Below, piece by piece: positions 23,156 to 30,464 of a stretch of 35,668 nucleotides of DNA. The notes under the pieces were generated by a model. That model was not told the origin of the DNA. It made no database searches and saw only the letters and a list, made by a program, of their open reading frames with translations. The position numbers and the translations under genes were made by a program. The first letter of the stretch is position 1; every line of letters begins with the position of its first letter. The stretch is taken from positions 1 through 35,668 of the forward strand of contig VGRJ01000040.1 of assembly GCA_016875405.1 (NCBI GenBank), given 5' to 3'. The DNA is from Deltaproteobacteria bacterium (lineage in GTDB: Bacteria; Myxococcota_A; Polyangia; Polyangiales; Polyangiaceae).

Positions 23156-23743
23156 TCAGGCGATGGGGCGCTCGCGACCCGCCCGGAGTCGAGCGAGGTT
23201 CTCGTGGTGCCGAGCGACGACGAACAGCGCAAGCGCACCGAGGAACACGACCTCCCCGCGTGAACGACCGACGCCCCAGCCCGCGACGGGGAGCATCGTC
23301 GCCGCGACCAGCGCCGCGAGCGAGACCACGCGGCGAGCCGCGAACACGACGCCGAACGCGAGGACGGCGAGGACGGTCGCAGCGGGCGCGAGGACGAGGC
23401 AGACCCCGAGGCTCGTCGCGACCCCCTTGCCTCCGCGAAACCGAAGCCATGGCGTGAACACGTGGCCGACGACGGCCGCCGCACCGGCGACGTGGAGCAC
23501 CCCGAGCGCGCTCTCCGACGAGAGCCCGCTCCGTGTCGCGAGGACGAGCGGCAACGCCCCCTTCAGCGCATCGAGTACGAGGACCAGGAGCCCGAGCCGC
23601 AGCCCCACCGTTCGCGCGACGTTCGCCGCCCCGATGTTGCCGCTCCCTCGGGCCTGGATGTCGACGCCCCGCGCCCGCGCGACGAGCCAGCCGAAGGGGA
23701 TCGACCCCGCGACGAAGGACACGACGACGAGGGTCACGCTCAC
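23156..23743 (-). CDS. plsY: Glycerol-3-phosphate acyltransferase PlsY
   Basis: A 195-residue integral membrane enzyme that transfers an acyl group from acyl-phosphate to glycerol 3-phosphate, the first step of phospholipid synthesis. The three family motifs are clear: GSIPFGWLVARARGVDI followed by GSGNIGAANVAR (motif 1), KGALPLVLA and GHVFTPWLRFRGGKGVATSL (motif 2), and HHENLARLRAGRERPIA near the end (motif 3). There are five to six hydrophobic helices. The start is GTG at 23743, with no ribosome-binding site but TAGACT eight bases upstream on the coding strand. The PP2C gene follows on the same strand. Confidence 0.96.
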   Translation of the reverse strand: MSVTLVVVSFVAGSIPFGWLVARARGVDIQARGSGNIGAANVARTVGLRLGLLVLVLDALKGALPLVLATRSGLSSESALGVLHVAGAAAVVGHVFTPWLRFRGGKGVATSLGVCLVLAPAATVLAVLAFGVVFAARRVVSLAALVAATMLPVAGWGVGRSRGEVVFLGALALFVVARHHENLARLRAGRERPIA

Positions 23744-23751
23744 GACGCCGA

Positions 23752-23757
23752 AGTCTA
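23752..23757 (-). promoter_or_regulatory. Putative -10 box (TAGACT) before plsY
   Basis: On the minus strand TAGACT ends eight bases before the GTG start at 23743. TCGACC lies 16 bases further upstream as a fair -35. It fits a leaderless plsY transcript. Confidence 0.45.
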
Positions 23758-23812
23758 GCCACCGTCTCGCGCGGGTCGAGCACTCGTAGCGGTGCGAGGC
23801 GCGAGTTCGCGC

Positions 23813-23818
23813 TATATC
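23813..23818 (+). promoter_or_regulatory. Possible -10 box (TATATC)
   Basis: TATATC is the only AT-rich hexamer between plsY and the FemAB-like gene. It would give a leader of about 30 bases that contains the GAGG ribosome-binding site at 23846-23849. Confidence 0.35.
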
Positions 23819-23856
23819 GATGGGGCGTCGCCGGGCGGCGCGTGCGAGGCGATGAC

Positions 23857-25008
23857 GTGAGCGCGGCGATGACGACGGTGCGAGTGCTCGGGGCGATGCG
23901 CGAGGTCGACGCCTCCGAGTGGAACCGCTGCACGCGCGGAGACCCCTTCGTGTCGCACGAGTTCTTGAGCGCGCTCGAGGACTCGGGCTCGGCCGTCCCG
24001 GAGCATGGCTGGCACGCGCGGCACCTCGTCGTCGAAGACGAGGTCGGCGTCGTCGCCGCGGCCCCCGCTTACCTGAAGACGCACTCCTACGGCGAGTACG
24101 TGTTCGACTGGGCGTGGGCGGACGCGTACCGTCGACTCGGGCTCTCGTACTACCCGAAGCTCCAGTGCTGCGTCCCGTTCACGCCGGCGACGGGCCCGCG
24201 CTTGCTCGTCCGAGAGGGGCTCGCCCGCGCGCACCATGAGGAGGTCCTCGTCGCCGCGTTGGTCGAGGTGGCACGGCGCGAGGGCGCCTCGTCCGTCCAC
24301 GTCACGTTCCCGACGTCCTCCGAGCGTGAGCGCGGCGCCGAGCTCGGCCTGCTCACCCGCTCGGGCCTGCAGTACCACTGGCACAACCGCGGCTTCGCGA
24401 GCTTCGACGACTTTCTCGGGACGCTGCTCGGGAGGAAGCGGCGCGTCCTCGCTCGCGAGCGACGTGACGCCAACGCGGCCGTCGCGATCGAGACGCTCCG
24501 TGGTGCCGACATCGGGACCGACGAATGGAACGCGTTCTACGGCTTCTACCGAGACACCATCGCGCGCAAATGGGGCCAAGCCTACTTGACGCGGGCGTTC
24601 TTCGAGACGCTCGGCGCCACGATGAGCGACCGGGTCGCGATGGTGGTCGCGCGACGCGACGGCGAGGTGGTGGCCGCGGCCCTCAACCTGATCGGACCGG
24701 ACGCGCTCTTCGGGCGCTACTGGGGCACGTCGGTCGAGGTCCCCTTCCTGCACTTCGAGCTTTGCTACTACCGAGCCATCGAGCTCGCGATCGAGCTTGG
24801 GCTCGTGCGCGTCGAGGCGGGCGCGCAGGGCGAGCACAAGCTTGCGCGAGGCTACGTCCCGGTCGAGACGCACAGCCTGCATCACATCCTCGACCCGCGG
24901 CTCGCGAGCGCCATCGGCTCGTTCGTCGAAGAGGAGAGGCTCGCGATCCTGCGCGACATGAGCGCGCTCGACGAGCTGACCCCGTACCGCGACCGTCGCG
25001 GCGGCTGA
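23857..25008 (+). CDS. FemAB/GNAT-like acyltransferase (DUF482 family)
   Basis: A 383-residue cytoplasmic protein of the FemAB-like DUF482 group, GNAT-fold enzymes thought to transfer acyl or aminoacyl groups, with substrate unknown. Typical family sequences are WNRCTRGDPFVSHEFLSALE, APAYLKTHSYGEYVFDWAWA, YYPKLQCCVPFTPATGPRLL, FYRDTIARKWGQAYLTRAFF, the LFGRYWGTSVEVPFLHFELC block, and VEAGAQGEHKLARGYVP with THSLHHILDPRL. The length is normal. GTG 23857 is preferred because GAGG lies seven bases upstream; ATG 23869 is in frame but has no such site. It is divergent from plsY. The glutaredoxin-like gene begins 57 bases downstream behind its own promoter box. Confidence 0.9.
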   Translation: MSAAMTTVRVLGAMREVDASEWNRCTRGDPFVSHEFLSALEDSGSAVPEHGWHARHLVVEDEVGVVAAAPAYLKTHSYGEYVFDWAWADAYRRLGLSYYPKLQCCVPFTPATGPRLLVREGLARAHHEEVLVAALVEVARREGASSVHVTFPTSSERERGAELGLLTRSGLQYHWHNRGFASFDDFLGTLLGRKRRVLARERRDANAAVAIETLRGADIGTDEWNAFYGFYRDTIARKWGQAYLTRAFFETLGATMSDRVAMVVARRDGEVVAAALNLIGPDALFGRYWGTSVEVPFLHFELCYYRAIELAIELGLVRVEAGAQGEHKLARGYVPVETHSLHHILDPRLASAIGSFVEEERLAILRDMSALDELTPYRDRRGG

Positions 25009-25051
25009 GGCAGCCTTCGTCGAGGCGCCTGCCGGGAGCGACCGGATGGGC

Positions 25052-25057
25052 TAGGCT
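25052..25057 (+). promoter_or_regulatory. Putative -10 box (TAGGCT)
   Basis: TAGGCT ends eight bases before ATG 25066, with no ribosome-binding site between them. The hexamer is identical to the box before the lipoprotein gene at 8710. Confidence 0.42.
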
Positions 25058-25065
25058 CGGCCGCG

Positions 25066-25671
25066 ATGAGCTTGCTTGATCGACTTGGCAAAAAGACCTT
25101 CGACGCAATCGACCGCGCGGCGCGCGCCGCCGAAACGCTGCGCAACCGCGTGGAGCCGATGCTCGAGGGGACGGCGCTTGGAGAGCGGCTGCGCGAGCGC
25201 GACCGACTCCATGACGTGAGCGATGTACCGACACCACCGAGCAACGTCTCACCGTTCGTGCCGCAGCCGACCGGCGACGCGACGCGCCCTCCCCTCGGCA
25301 AGCCCGAGCTCGCGGCGCAGCTCTTCGGTCGCGGCACCGATCCGTGGACCGCTCGAACGCGCCAGCTCCTCCGCGATCGAGGCATCGAGCTCGAGTGGAA
25401 CGATCTCGAGGCCGAAGGCGGAGTGCAGCTCGAGGCGCAGGTCGTCACCGAGACGAAGCACCCATCGGGCCCCTGGGTCTACCTGCGCGGTGAGTTCGTC
25501 GGTGGCTTTAACGCCGTGCACGAGCTCGATCGGCTCGGTCAGCTCGAGGTGATGACGCTGCCTCCGGAGGAGCGCCGGGATGGACGCGGTCGCACGCGCA
25601 TCGTCGTCGCGAAGCGCGGCGGCGACGAGCAGGCCGAGGGCGAGCGCGGCAACCCCGACGACCGCAAGTGA
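25066..25671 (+). CDS. Glutaredoxin-fold protein without cysteine
   Basis: A 201-residue cytoplasmic protein. Residues about 80-165 follow a glutaredoxin: QLFGRGTDPWTARTRQLLRD, GIELEWNDLEAEG, then PWVYLRGEFVGGFNAVHELD and LGQLE. In active glutaredoxins the first motif has CPxC or CPxS after the beta strand; here the Cys position is Asp (D92-P93), and the whole protein contains no cysteine at all. It therefore cannot do dithiol or monothiol redox chemistry. The GEFVGGFN glutathione-side loop is kept, so it might still bind glutathione, an iron-sulfur cofactor from a partner, or a protein. The N-terminal 60 residues are a helical Arg/Glu-rich extension. The exonuclease gene starts 16 bases after its stop. 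Confidence 0.82.
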   Translation: MSLLDRLGKKTFDAIDRAARAAETLRNRVEPMLEGTALGERLRERDRLHDVSDVPTPPSNVSPFVPQPTGDATRPPLGKPELAAQLFGRGTDPWTARTRQLLRDRGIELEWNDLEAEGGVQLEAQVVTETKHPSGPWVYLRGEFVGGFNAVHELDRLGQLEVMTLPPEERRDGRGRTRIVVAKRGGDEQAEGERGNPDDRK

Positions 25672-25687
25672 GCGGACAGGGCGGCGG

Positions 25688-26584
25688 ATGCAGCTCCACC
25701 TCGTCGACGGGACCTACGAGCTCTTCCGCGCGCACTTCGGAGCGCCAGCCGGCGTCGACGCCTCGGGTCAAGAGGTCGGCGCGGTGCGCGGGCTCGTGCG
25801 CTCGCTCGCCGCGCTGCTCGCCGCACCTGCCACGACCCACGTCGCGGTCGCGTTCGACAGCGTCATCGAGTCCTTCCGCAATCGATTGTTCGCCGGCTAC
25901 AAGACCGGCGAGGGCTTGCCGCCGGAGCTCCTCCGACAGTTCGCGCTTGCCGAGCGGTGCACGGCGGCGCTCGGCGTGTCGGTCTTCGGCATGGTCGAGT
26001 TCGAGGCCGACGACGCGCTCGCCACGCTCGCCGCGCGACTCGTCGAGGCGCCCGAGCTCGAGCGCATTCTTCTCTGCTCGCCGGACAAGGACCTCGCGCA
26101 GTGCGTCTCGGGTGAGCGTGTGGTCGGCTTCGATCGCATGCGCGACAAGCTGCTCGACGAGGCCGGTGTGCGCGAGAAGTTTGGCGTCTCGCCCCGATCG
26201 ATCCCCGACTGGCTCGCGCTCGTCGGCGATGACGCCGACGGCATTCCTGGCCTGGCGCGCTGGGGCGCGAAGGGCGCGGCCGCAGTGCTTGCGCGCTACG
26301 AGAGGCTCGAGGCGATCCCCGACGACGCGAGCCTCTGGGACGTGAAGGTGCGCGGCGCGAAGGCGCTCGCGGATGTGCTCACGGCGCGGCGCGAGGACGC
26401 GATGCTCTTCCGCACGCTCGCGACCCTGCGCACCGACGTGCCGCTCGACGCCGACCTCTTTTCGCTCGCGTGGCGCGGACCGACGGACTTGCTCGGGCCG
26501 TTGCTCGACGAGCTCGGCATGAGCCGCCGCGTGCTCGACTCGCTCCTCGCGGCCGCCGATCGTTGCCTCAGAACCGGCGGGTGA
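25688..26584 (+). CDS. Stand-alone 5'-3' exonuclease (PolA N-terminal domain type)
   Basis: A 298-residue nuclease of the FEN/5'-3' exonuclease family, which removes RNA primers or flaps in DNA replication and repair. Family motifs are MQLHLVDGTYELFRAHFGAP, VAVAFDSVIESFRNRLFAGYK, EFEADDALATLAARLVE (metal-binding acidic cluster), LCSPDKDLAQCVSGERVVGF and the helix-hairpin-helix part WLALVGDDADGIPGLARWGA with KGAAAVLARY. Most acidic metal ligands are present, so it should be active. The polymerase domains of PolA are absent, so this is a separate protein such as an ExoIX-like enzyme. ATG 25688 gives the canonical start. It sits between the glutaredoxin-like and flavin-reductase-like genes, with gaps of 16 and 13 bases. 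Confidence 0.93.
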   Translation: MQLHLVDGTYELFRAHFGAPAGVDASGQEVGAVRGLVRSLAALLAAPATTHVAVAFDSVIESFRNRLFAGYKTGEGLPPELLRQFALAERCTAALGVSVFGMVEFEADDALATLAARLVEAPELERILLCSPDKDLAQCVSGERVVGFDRMRDKLLDEAGVREKFGVSPRSIPDWLALVGDDADGIPGLARWGAKGAAAVLARYERLEAIPDDASLWDVKVRGAKALADVLTARREDAMLFRTLATLRTDVPLDADLFSLAWRGPTDLLGPLLDELGMSRRVLDSLLAAADRCLRTGG

Positions 26585-26597
26585 CTAACGGCATCTC

Positions 26598-27200
26598 ATG
26601 CGCATCGATCCAGGCGAGCACGAGCCCCTCCGCGTCTACCATTTGATGACGAGCGTGATCGTGCCGCGCCCGATCGCCTGGGTCTCGACCATCTCCCGCG
26701 ATGGTGTACCGAACCTCGCCCCGTTCAGCTTCTTCAGCGGGCTCACCGCGACACCGCCGCTCGTGACGATCGCAGCCGGCCGACGGCGCGGCGCGCGCAA
26801 GGACACGACGAACAACGCGTCGGCGACGCGCGAGCTCGTCATCAACGTCGTCACCGAAGCGTTGCTCGAGCCGATGGTGCAGACGAGCGGCGAGTTCCCG
26901 CCCGAGGTCGACGAGATCTCGCTCGCGAAGCTGACGCCGCTCCCAAGCGTGAAGGTGCGGCCGCCACGGATCGCCGAGTCGCCGATCCAGCTCGAGTGTC
27001 GCACCCGCGAGATCCTCGAGATTTCACCTGGGATCGTGGATCTCATCGTGGCCGAGATCGTGCTCGTGCACGTCGACGACGCGATCGAGGTCGGTGCGGA
27101 TCTGTCGATCGCGACCGAGAGCATCCGCCCGCTCGCGCGACTCGGAGGTCCCAATTACACGACGCTCGGATCGATCAAGAAGGTGGAGCGCCCCACCTGA
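26598..27200 (+). CDS. Flavin reductase-like (FMN-binding split-barrel) protein
   Basis: A 200-residue cytoplasmic protein of the flavin-reductase-like split-barrel family, which binds FMN or FAD. Signatures are YHLMTSVIVPRPIAWVSTIS, GVPNLAPFSFFSGLTATPPL, the KDTTNNASATRELVINVVTE block, and a C-terminal PLARLGGPNYTTLGSIKKVE typical of the DIM6/NTAB group. Members reduce flavin or act as flavoprotein oxidoreductases; the substrate here is unknown. The start is 13 bases after the exonuclease stop, so the three plus-strand genes from 25066 can form an operon. It converges on the Cys-rich lipoprotein gene with 72 bases between stops, in which I see no strong terminator. Confidence 0.92.
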   Translation: MRIDPGEHEPLRVYHLMTSVIVPRPIAWVSTISRDGVPNLAPFSFFSGLTATPPLVTIAAGRRRGARKDTTNNASATRELVINVVTEALLEPMVQTSGEFPPEVDEISLAKLTPLPSVKVRPPRIAESPIQLECRTREILEISPGIVDLIVAEIVLVHVDDAIEVGADLSIATESIRPLARLGGPNYTTLGSIKKVERPT

Positions 27201-27272
27201 GGGCCTGAAGACGGCGCTCTCTGGCGGACGCTCGCGCGGGCTCTCGCTCGCGAAGCCGAATCACGCGTTCGG

Positions 27273-28592
27273 TCAGGGCTTCTGCTTGTCGGCGACGCCG
27301 TACTCGGCGCAGCCCCAGGCCTGGATGAAGAGCTCCCAGTCCCACTCGAAGATCGTGCCCTTCTCGCCGCGACGGATCGACCACTTGCCGCCGTTCGTGA
27401 GCGACAGCTGCATGTCGAGCGGGATGACCTGCTGCGCGTTGAAGAGGTGATCGTCACCGTTCAGTCCGATGGAGCCCGAGATTACTGGGCCGAGCGCGCC
27501 GACGGTCATCAGGATCCAGCCCGCGTCGCCCGGCACGATGCCGCCGATCATGCCTGCGGCGCCCGAGAGGGAGTCGACCAGCTTCTGGTAGGTGGACGTG
27601 TCGTCCTGCTCGATGCAGTCGTAGGTGAGCTGCAGGTTGCCGTTCGGCGTCTTGGGGCCCTTCTGGCCCCAGATCACGCCCGCCTCGAGCGAGTAGGCGA
27701 ACTCCTTGCCGCTGCCGAGCCCCGGCGTCGGCGGCAGCAGGCGGACCTCGCCGCCGTTGCCGGACTCGGCCTGAATGACGCAGAAAATCTCGTCCTTCTC
27801 GTCCGGCCACGGGTCATCCGGGTTGTGGACCTTCACCTTCGCGACGCCCACGCGAAGGAGCGGTGCGCCGCACTCGAGCGTGCCGCCCGGCGGGTCGGCG
27901 TCCCCGAAGGGCTGCGTCGGCAGGTTTTGCGGGTCGAGGACGGGGAACTTCGAGCGGAAGTCCTTCATCGAGGCGAGTCCGGCGCGCGCGAGACCACCAC
28001 GGATCGCGTCAGAGGCGTCGCGGTTCTTCGCGAACACCTCGCGAAGCGCGGGCACGAGCGGGTGCTCGCCGCTCCGCGCCTCGCTGTCGAGGGCCGCCGC
28101 CATCATGCGAACGCCCGGCCCGGCCTCGGCGATCGTGTTCTCGAGGCGCGCGAGGATTTCCGCCTTCGAGAGCTGCTTCATCTTCGGGATGTCGAGCGAC
28201 GCGATGTGGGGCGGGTTCGGCTTCGGGATGAATGCGTTGTCGCACGACGGCGCGAGCAGGCACGGCTCGCAGATGCCACAGTCTTTCTCGCAGGTGTGGC
28301 AGTTTTCGTCGTCGGCGCAGGTATTGTCACCGCAAGGCTCGGGCGGGAGACCCGTGGAGCTCGACGAGGTGCCGGCCCCACCGCTGCAATCGCAGACCCC
28401 GAAGCCGGACCCGTCCTCGAGGCAGATCTGCAAGCCTTCGGTCCCGCCGAAGCACGGGCAGACCGTCTGATGACCGGGGACGCATGCCGACGCGCCCGAT
28501 GTTGACGACGCCGTCGAGGTTTCGCCGGCGGCGCAGGCCGCGAACACACCCGCAACAAGTACGAGAGCCGGAAGGAGCATGCGCATTCCCAT
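27273..28592 (-). CDS. Cys-rich lipoprotein, unknown function
   Basis: Predicted 439-residue lipoprotein. ATG 28592 has GAGG eight bases upstream, and the product then begins MGMRMLLPALVLVAGVFAAC, a signal peptide with Cys20 as likely lipid site. Next comes a Thr/Ser spacer, then CVPGHQTVCPCFGGTEGLQI and CLEDGSGFGVCDC, a module often seen in Polyangiales surface proteins. After a Ser/Gly tether comes a second module, CGDNTCADDENCHTCEKDCG. The remaining 300 residues are a larger domain with LLPPTPGLGSGKEFAYSLEA and KWSIRRGEKGTIFEWDWELF; I do not recognise it. The role may be recognition or binding at the cell surface. The 301 bases upstream hold its likely promoter. Confidence 0.82.
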   Translation of the reverse strand: MGMRMLLPALVLVAGVFAACAAGETSTASSTSGASACVPGHQTVCPCFGGTEGLQICLEDGSGFGVCDCSGGAGTSSSSTGLPPEPCGDNTCADDENCHTCEKDCGICEPCLLAPSCDNAFIPKPNPPHIASLDIPKMKQLSKAEILARLENTIAEAGPGVRMMAAALDSEARSGEHPLVPALREVFAKNRDASDAIRGGLARAGLASMKDFRSKFPVLDPQNLPTQPFGDADPPGGTLECGAPLLRVGVAKVKVHNPDDPWPDEKDEIFCVIQAESGNGGEVRLLPPTPGLGSGKEFAYSLEAGVIWGQKGPKTPNGNLQLTYDCIEQDDTSTYQKLVDSLSGAAGMIGGIVPGDAGWILMTVGALGPVISGSIGLNGDDHLFNAQQVIPLDMQLSLTNGGKWSIRRGEKGTIFEWDWELFIQAWGCAEYGVADKQKP

Positions 28593-28893
28593 GAAATCGA
28601 CCTCTATCATGCGAAGGAACAATACGAGCGGTCTTCACTGCGGGGGCGCGGGGGAGCGCTCCAACCGCAATTTAAGCAGCAATTGTGCCGCGGCCGAAGC
28701 GGAAGCGGCGACGCGCACCGGAGCGATGCGCGCGAGCCAGACATTTCCCCTGATTCCGTGATCTGGGAGGCGCTCCTCACGCGCGCTCGCCGGCGCTTCC
28801 GACGAGGCCGGATGATTCTTCTCTCGCCGGGATTGGATCAAGCCTTGTCCATGCCGACCGCCTCACCTCGGCGGGGGCTGTGCCGCGCCGAGA
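28593..28893. other. 301-base gap upstream of the Cys-rich lipoprotein gene
   Basis: No gene is supported here. The most striking part is an AT-rich island at about 28667-28686 containing CAATT and AATTG in inverted orientation eight bases apart, in otherwise very GC-rich DNA. It lies about 80 bases upstream of ATG 28592 and could be a promoter or operator for that gene. No -35/-10 pair is convincing. Confidence 0.4.
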
Positions 28894-30414
28894 TCAACCG
28901 ATGTCAAACTTCACGCCCTGCGCTAGCGGAGCCTGGCCGCTCCAGTTCACGGTGCAGGTCTGCCGACGCATGTAGGCCTTCCAGGCATCCGAGCCGGACT
29001 CGCGACCACCGCCGGTGTCCTTCTCGCCGCCGAAGGCGCCGCCGATCTCGGCGCCGCTCGTGCCGATGTTGACGTTGGCGATGCCGCAGTCGGAGCCCGC
29101 GTGCGACAGGAACCGCTCGGAGGCGCGGAGGCCGTCGGTGAAGATCGCGCTCGAGAGGCCCTGCGAGACAGCGTTGTTCGCGGCGATCGCCTCATCCAGC
29201 GAGTCGACCTCGAAGACGTAGAGGATGGGAGCGAAGGTCTCCTCCCAGGCGATTGGGAAGCTCGCCTGGGGCGGTGCCTTGACGATGGTGGGCTCAACGA
29301 AATTGCCGGCGCGTTCGAGCACCTTCCCGCCGCAGAGGACCGTACCCCCCTGCTCTCGCGCCGCCGCGACCGCCTTCTCGTAGGCGGCGACCGAGAGCTT
29401 TGTGTGAAGCGGGCCGAGCAGCGTGCCCTCGGCGAGCGGATCGCCGATGCGGATCGTCGCGTAGGCGCGCGTGAGGCGCTCGGTCAGCTTCGCGGCGATC
29501 CCGCGGGTCGCGAAGATGCGGCGCGTGCTCGTGCAGCGCTGACCTGCCGTACCGACCGCCCCGAAGGTGATGGCGCGAACCGCCATCTCGAGATCGGCGT
29601 CGTCGAGGACAATGATGGCGTTGTTGCCGCCGAGCTCGAGGATGGTCTTGCCGAGGCGCGAGCCGACCTGCGCCGCCACCTTGCGACCGACCGCGGTCGA
29701 GCCGGTGAACGACACGAGCGGGATGTCCTTCGAGTCCGACATCCAGGAGCCCACGTCGGCGTCGCCGACGACGAGGTTGAAGACGCCCTCGCAGTCATGC
29801 GCCCGCATGACGCGGTTGGCGATCTGCTGCACCGCAAGCGCAGTGAGCGGAGTGCGCGGCGACGGCTTCCACAGCATGACGTCGCCGCAAGCGGCGCCGA
29901 GCGCGGCGTTCCACGCCCAGACCGCCATGGGAAAGTTGAACGCCGTCACGACCGCGATGGGTCCGAGCGGGTGCCACTGCTCGAACATCCGGTGACGAGG
30001 CCGCTCGGACTGGATCACGAGGCCGTGAAGCTGACGGGATAGACCGACCGCGAAATCGCAGATGTCGATCATCTCCTGCACCTCGCCGAGGCCCTCGCTC
30101 CGGATTTTGCCAACCTCGAGCGAAATCAGCGCGCCGAGGTCCTCTTTGTGCTCGCGGAAGGCGTTCCCGAGCTCGCGAATCACCTCGCCTCGTAGCGGCG
30201 CCGGGCGCATGCGCCAGGCAGCGAACGCCTCCTTCGCCTTCGCGAGCACCACCTCACCGTCGGCGATCGTCGCGGAGCGCACACGGCCAAGCTCGTCGCC
30301 GCTGGTCGGGTTGTAAGACACGAGCGGCTCGCCTCGTGTCTCGATCCACGAACCGGTGCACGCACCGGATTGAAGCCCCTCGATTCCAAGCCGGGTCAGT
30401 ACGTCTCGCGTCAT
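28894..30414 (-). CDS. ALDH7-family aldehyde dehydrogenase (2-aminoadipate semialdehyde type)
   Basis: A 506-residue NAD(P)-dependent aldehyde dehydrogenase of the antiquitin/AmaB group, which in bacteria oxidises 2-aminoadipate 6-semialdehyde in lysine breakdown. Seen in the sequence: AFNFPMAVWAWNAALG, cofactor-site WKPSPRTPLTALAV and FTGSTAVGRKVAAQVG, the catalytic Glu260 in LELGGNNAIIVLDDAD, the catalytic Cys294 in GTAGQRCTSTRRIF, and the ALDH7-specific end NVNIGTSGAEIGGAFGGEKD with TGGGRESGSDAWKAYMRRQT. AGAGGGAG lies eight bases before ATG 30414. It is divergent from the fused 2-oxoacid dehydrogenase E1 gene with only 50 bases between starts, which suggests shared control and a joint role in amino-acid catabolism. 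Confidence 0.94.
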   Translation of the reverse strand: MTRDVLTRLGIEGLQSGACTGSWIETRGEPLVSYNPTSGDELGRVRSATIADGEVVLAKAKEAFAAWRMRPAPLRGEVIRELGNAFREHKEDLGALISLEVGKIRSEGLGEVQEMIDICDFAVGLSRQLHGLVIQSERPRHRMFEQWHPLGPIAVVTAFNFPMAVWAWNAALGAACGDVMLWKPSPRTPLTALAVQQIANRVMRAHDCEGVFNLVVGDADVGSWMSDSKDIPLVSFTGSTAVGRKVAAQVGSRLGKTILELGGNNAIIVLDDADLEMAVRAITFGAVGTAGQRCTSTRRIFATRGIAAKLTERLTRAYATIRIGDPLAEGTLLGPLHTKLSVAAYEKAVAAAREQGGTVLCGGKVLERAGNFVEPTIVKAPPQASFPIAWEETFAPILYVFEVDSLDEAIAANNAVSQGLSSAIFTDGLRASERFLSHAGSDCGIANVNIGTSGAEIGGAFGGEKDTGGGRESGSDAWKAYMRRQTCTVNWSGQAPLAQGVKFDIG

Positions 30415-30445
30415 GTGCCGTGCTCCCTCTTGTTCGAACCGCCGC

Positions 30446-30453
30446 GTTATAGT
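30446..30453. promoter_or_regulatory. Overlapping divergent -10 boxes
   Basis: GTTATAGT contains TATAGT on the plus strand (30448-30453), 11 bases before the E1 start, and TATAAC on the minus strand (30451-30446), about 31 bases before the ALDH start. Two RNA polymerases could not use this site at once, so the divergent genes may be reciprocally expressed or share a regulator. No good -35 is visible on either side. Confidence 0.42.
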
Positions 30454-30464
30454 CTGCTCCGCGC

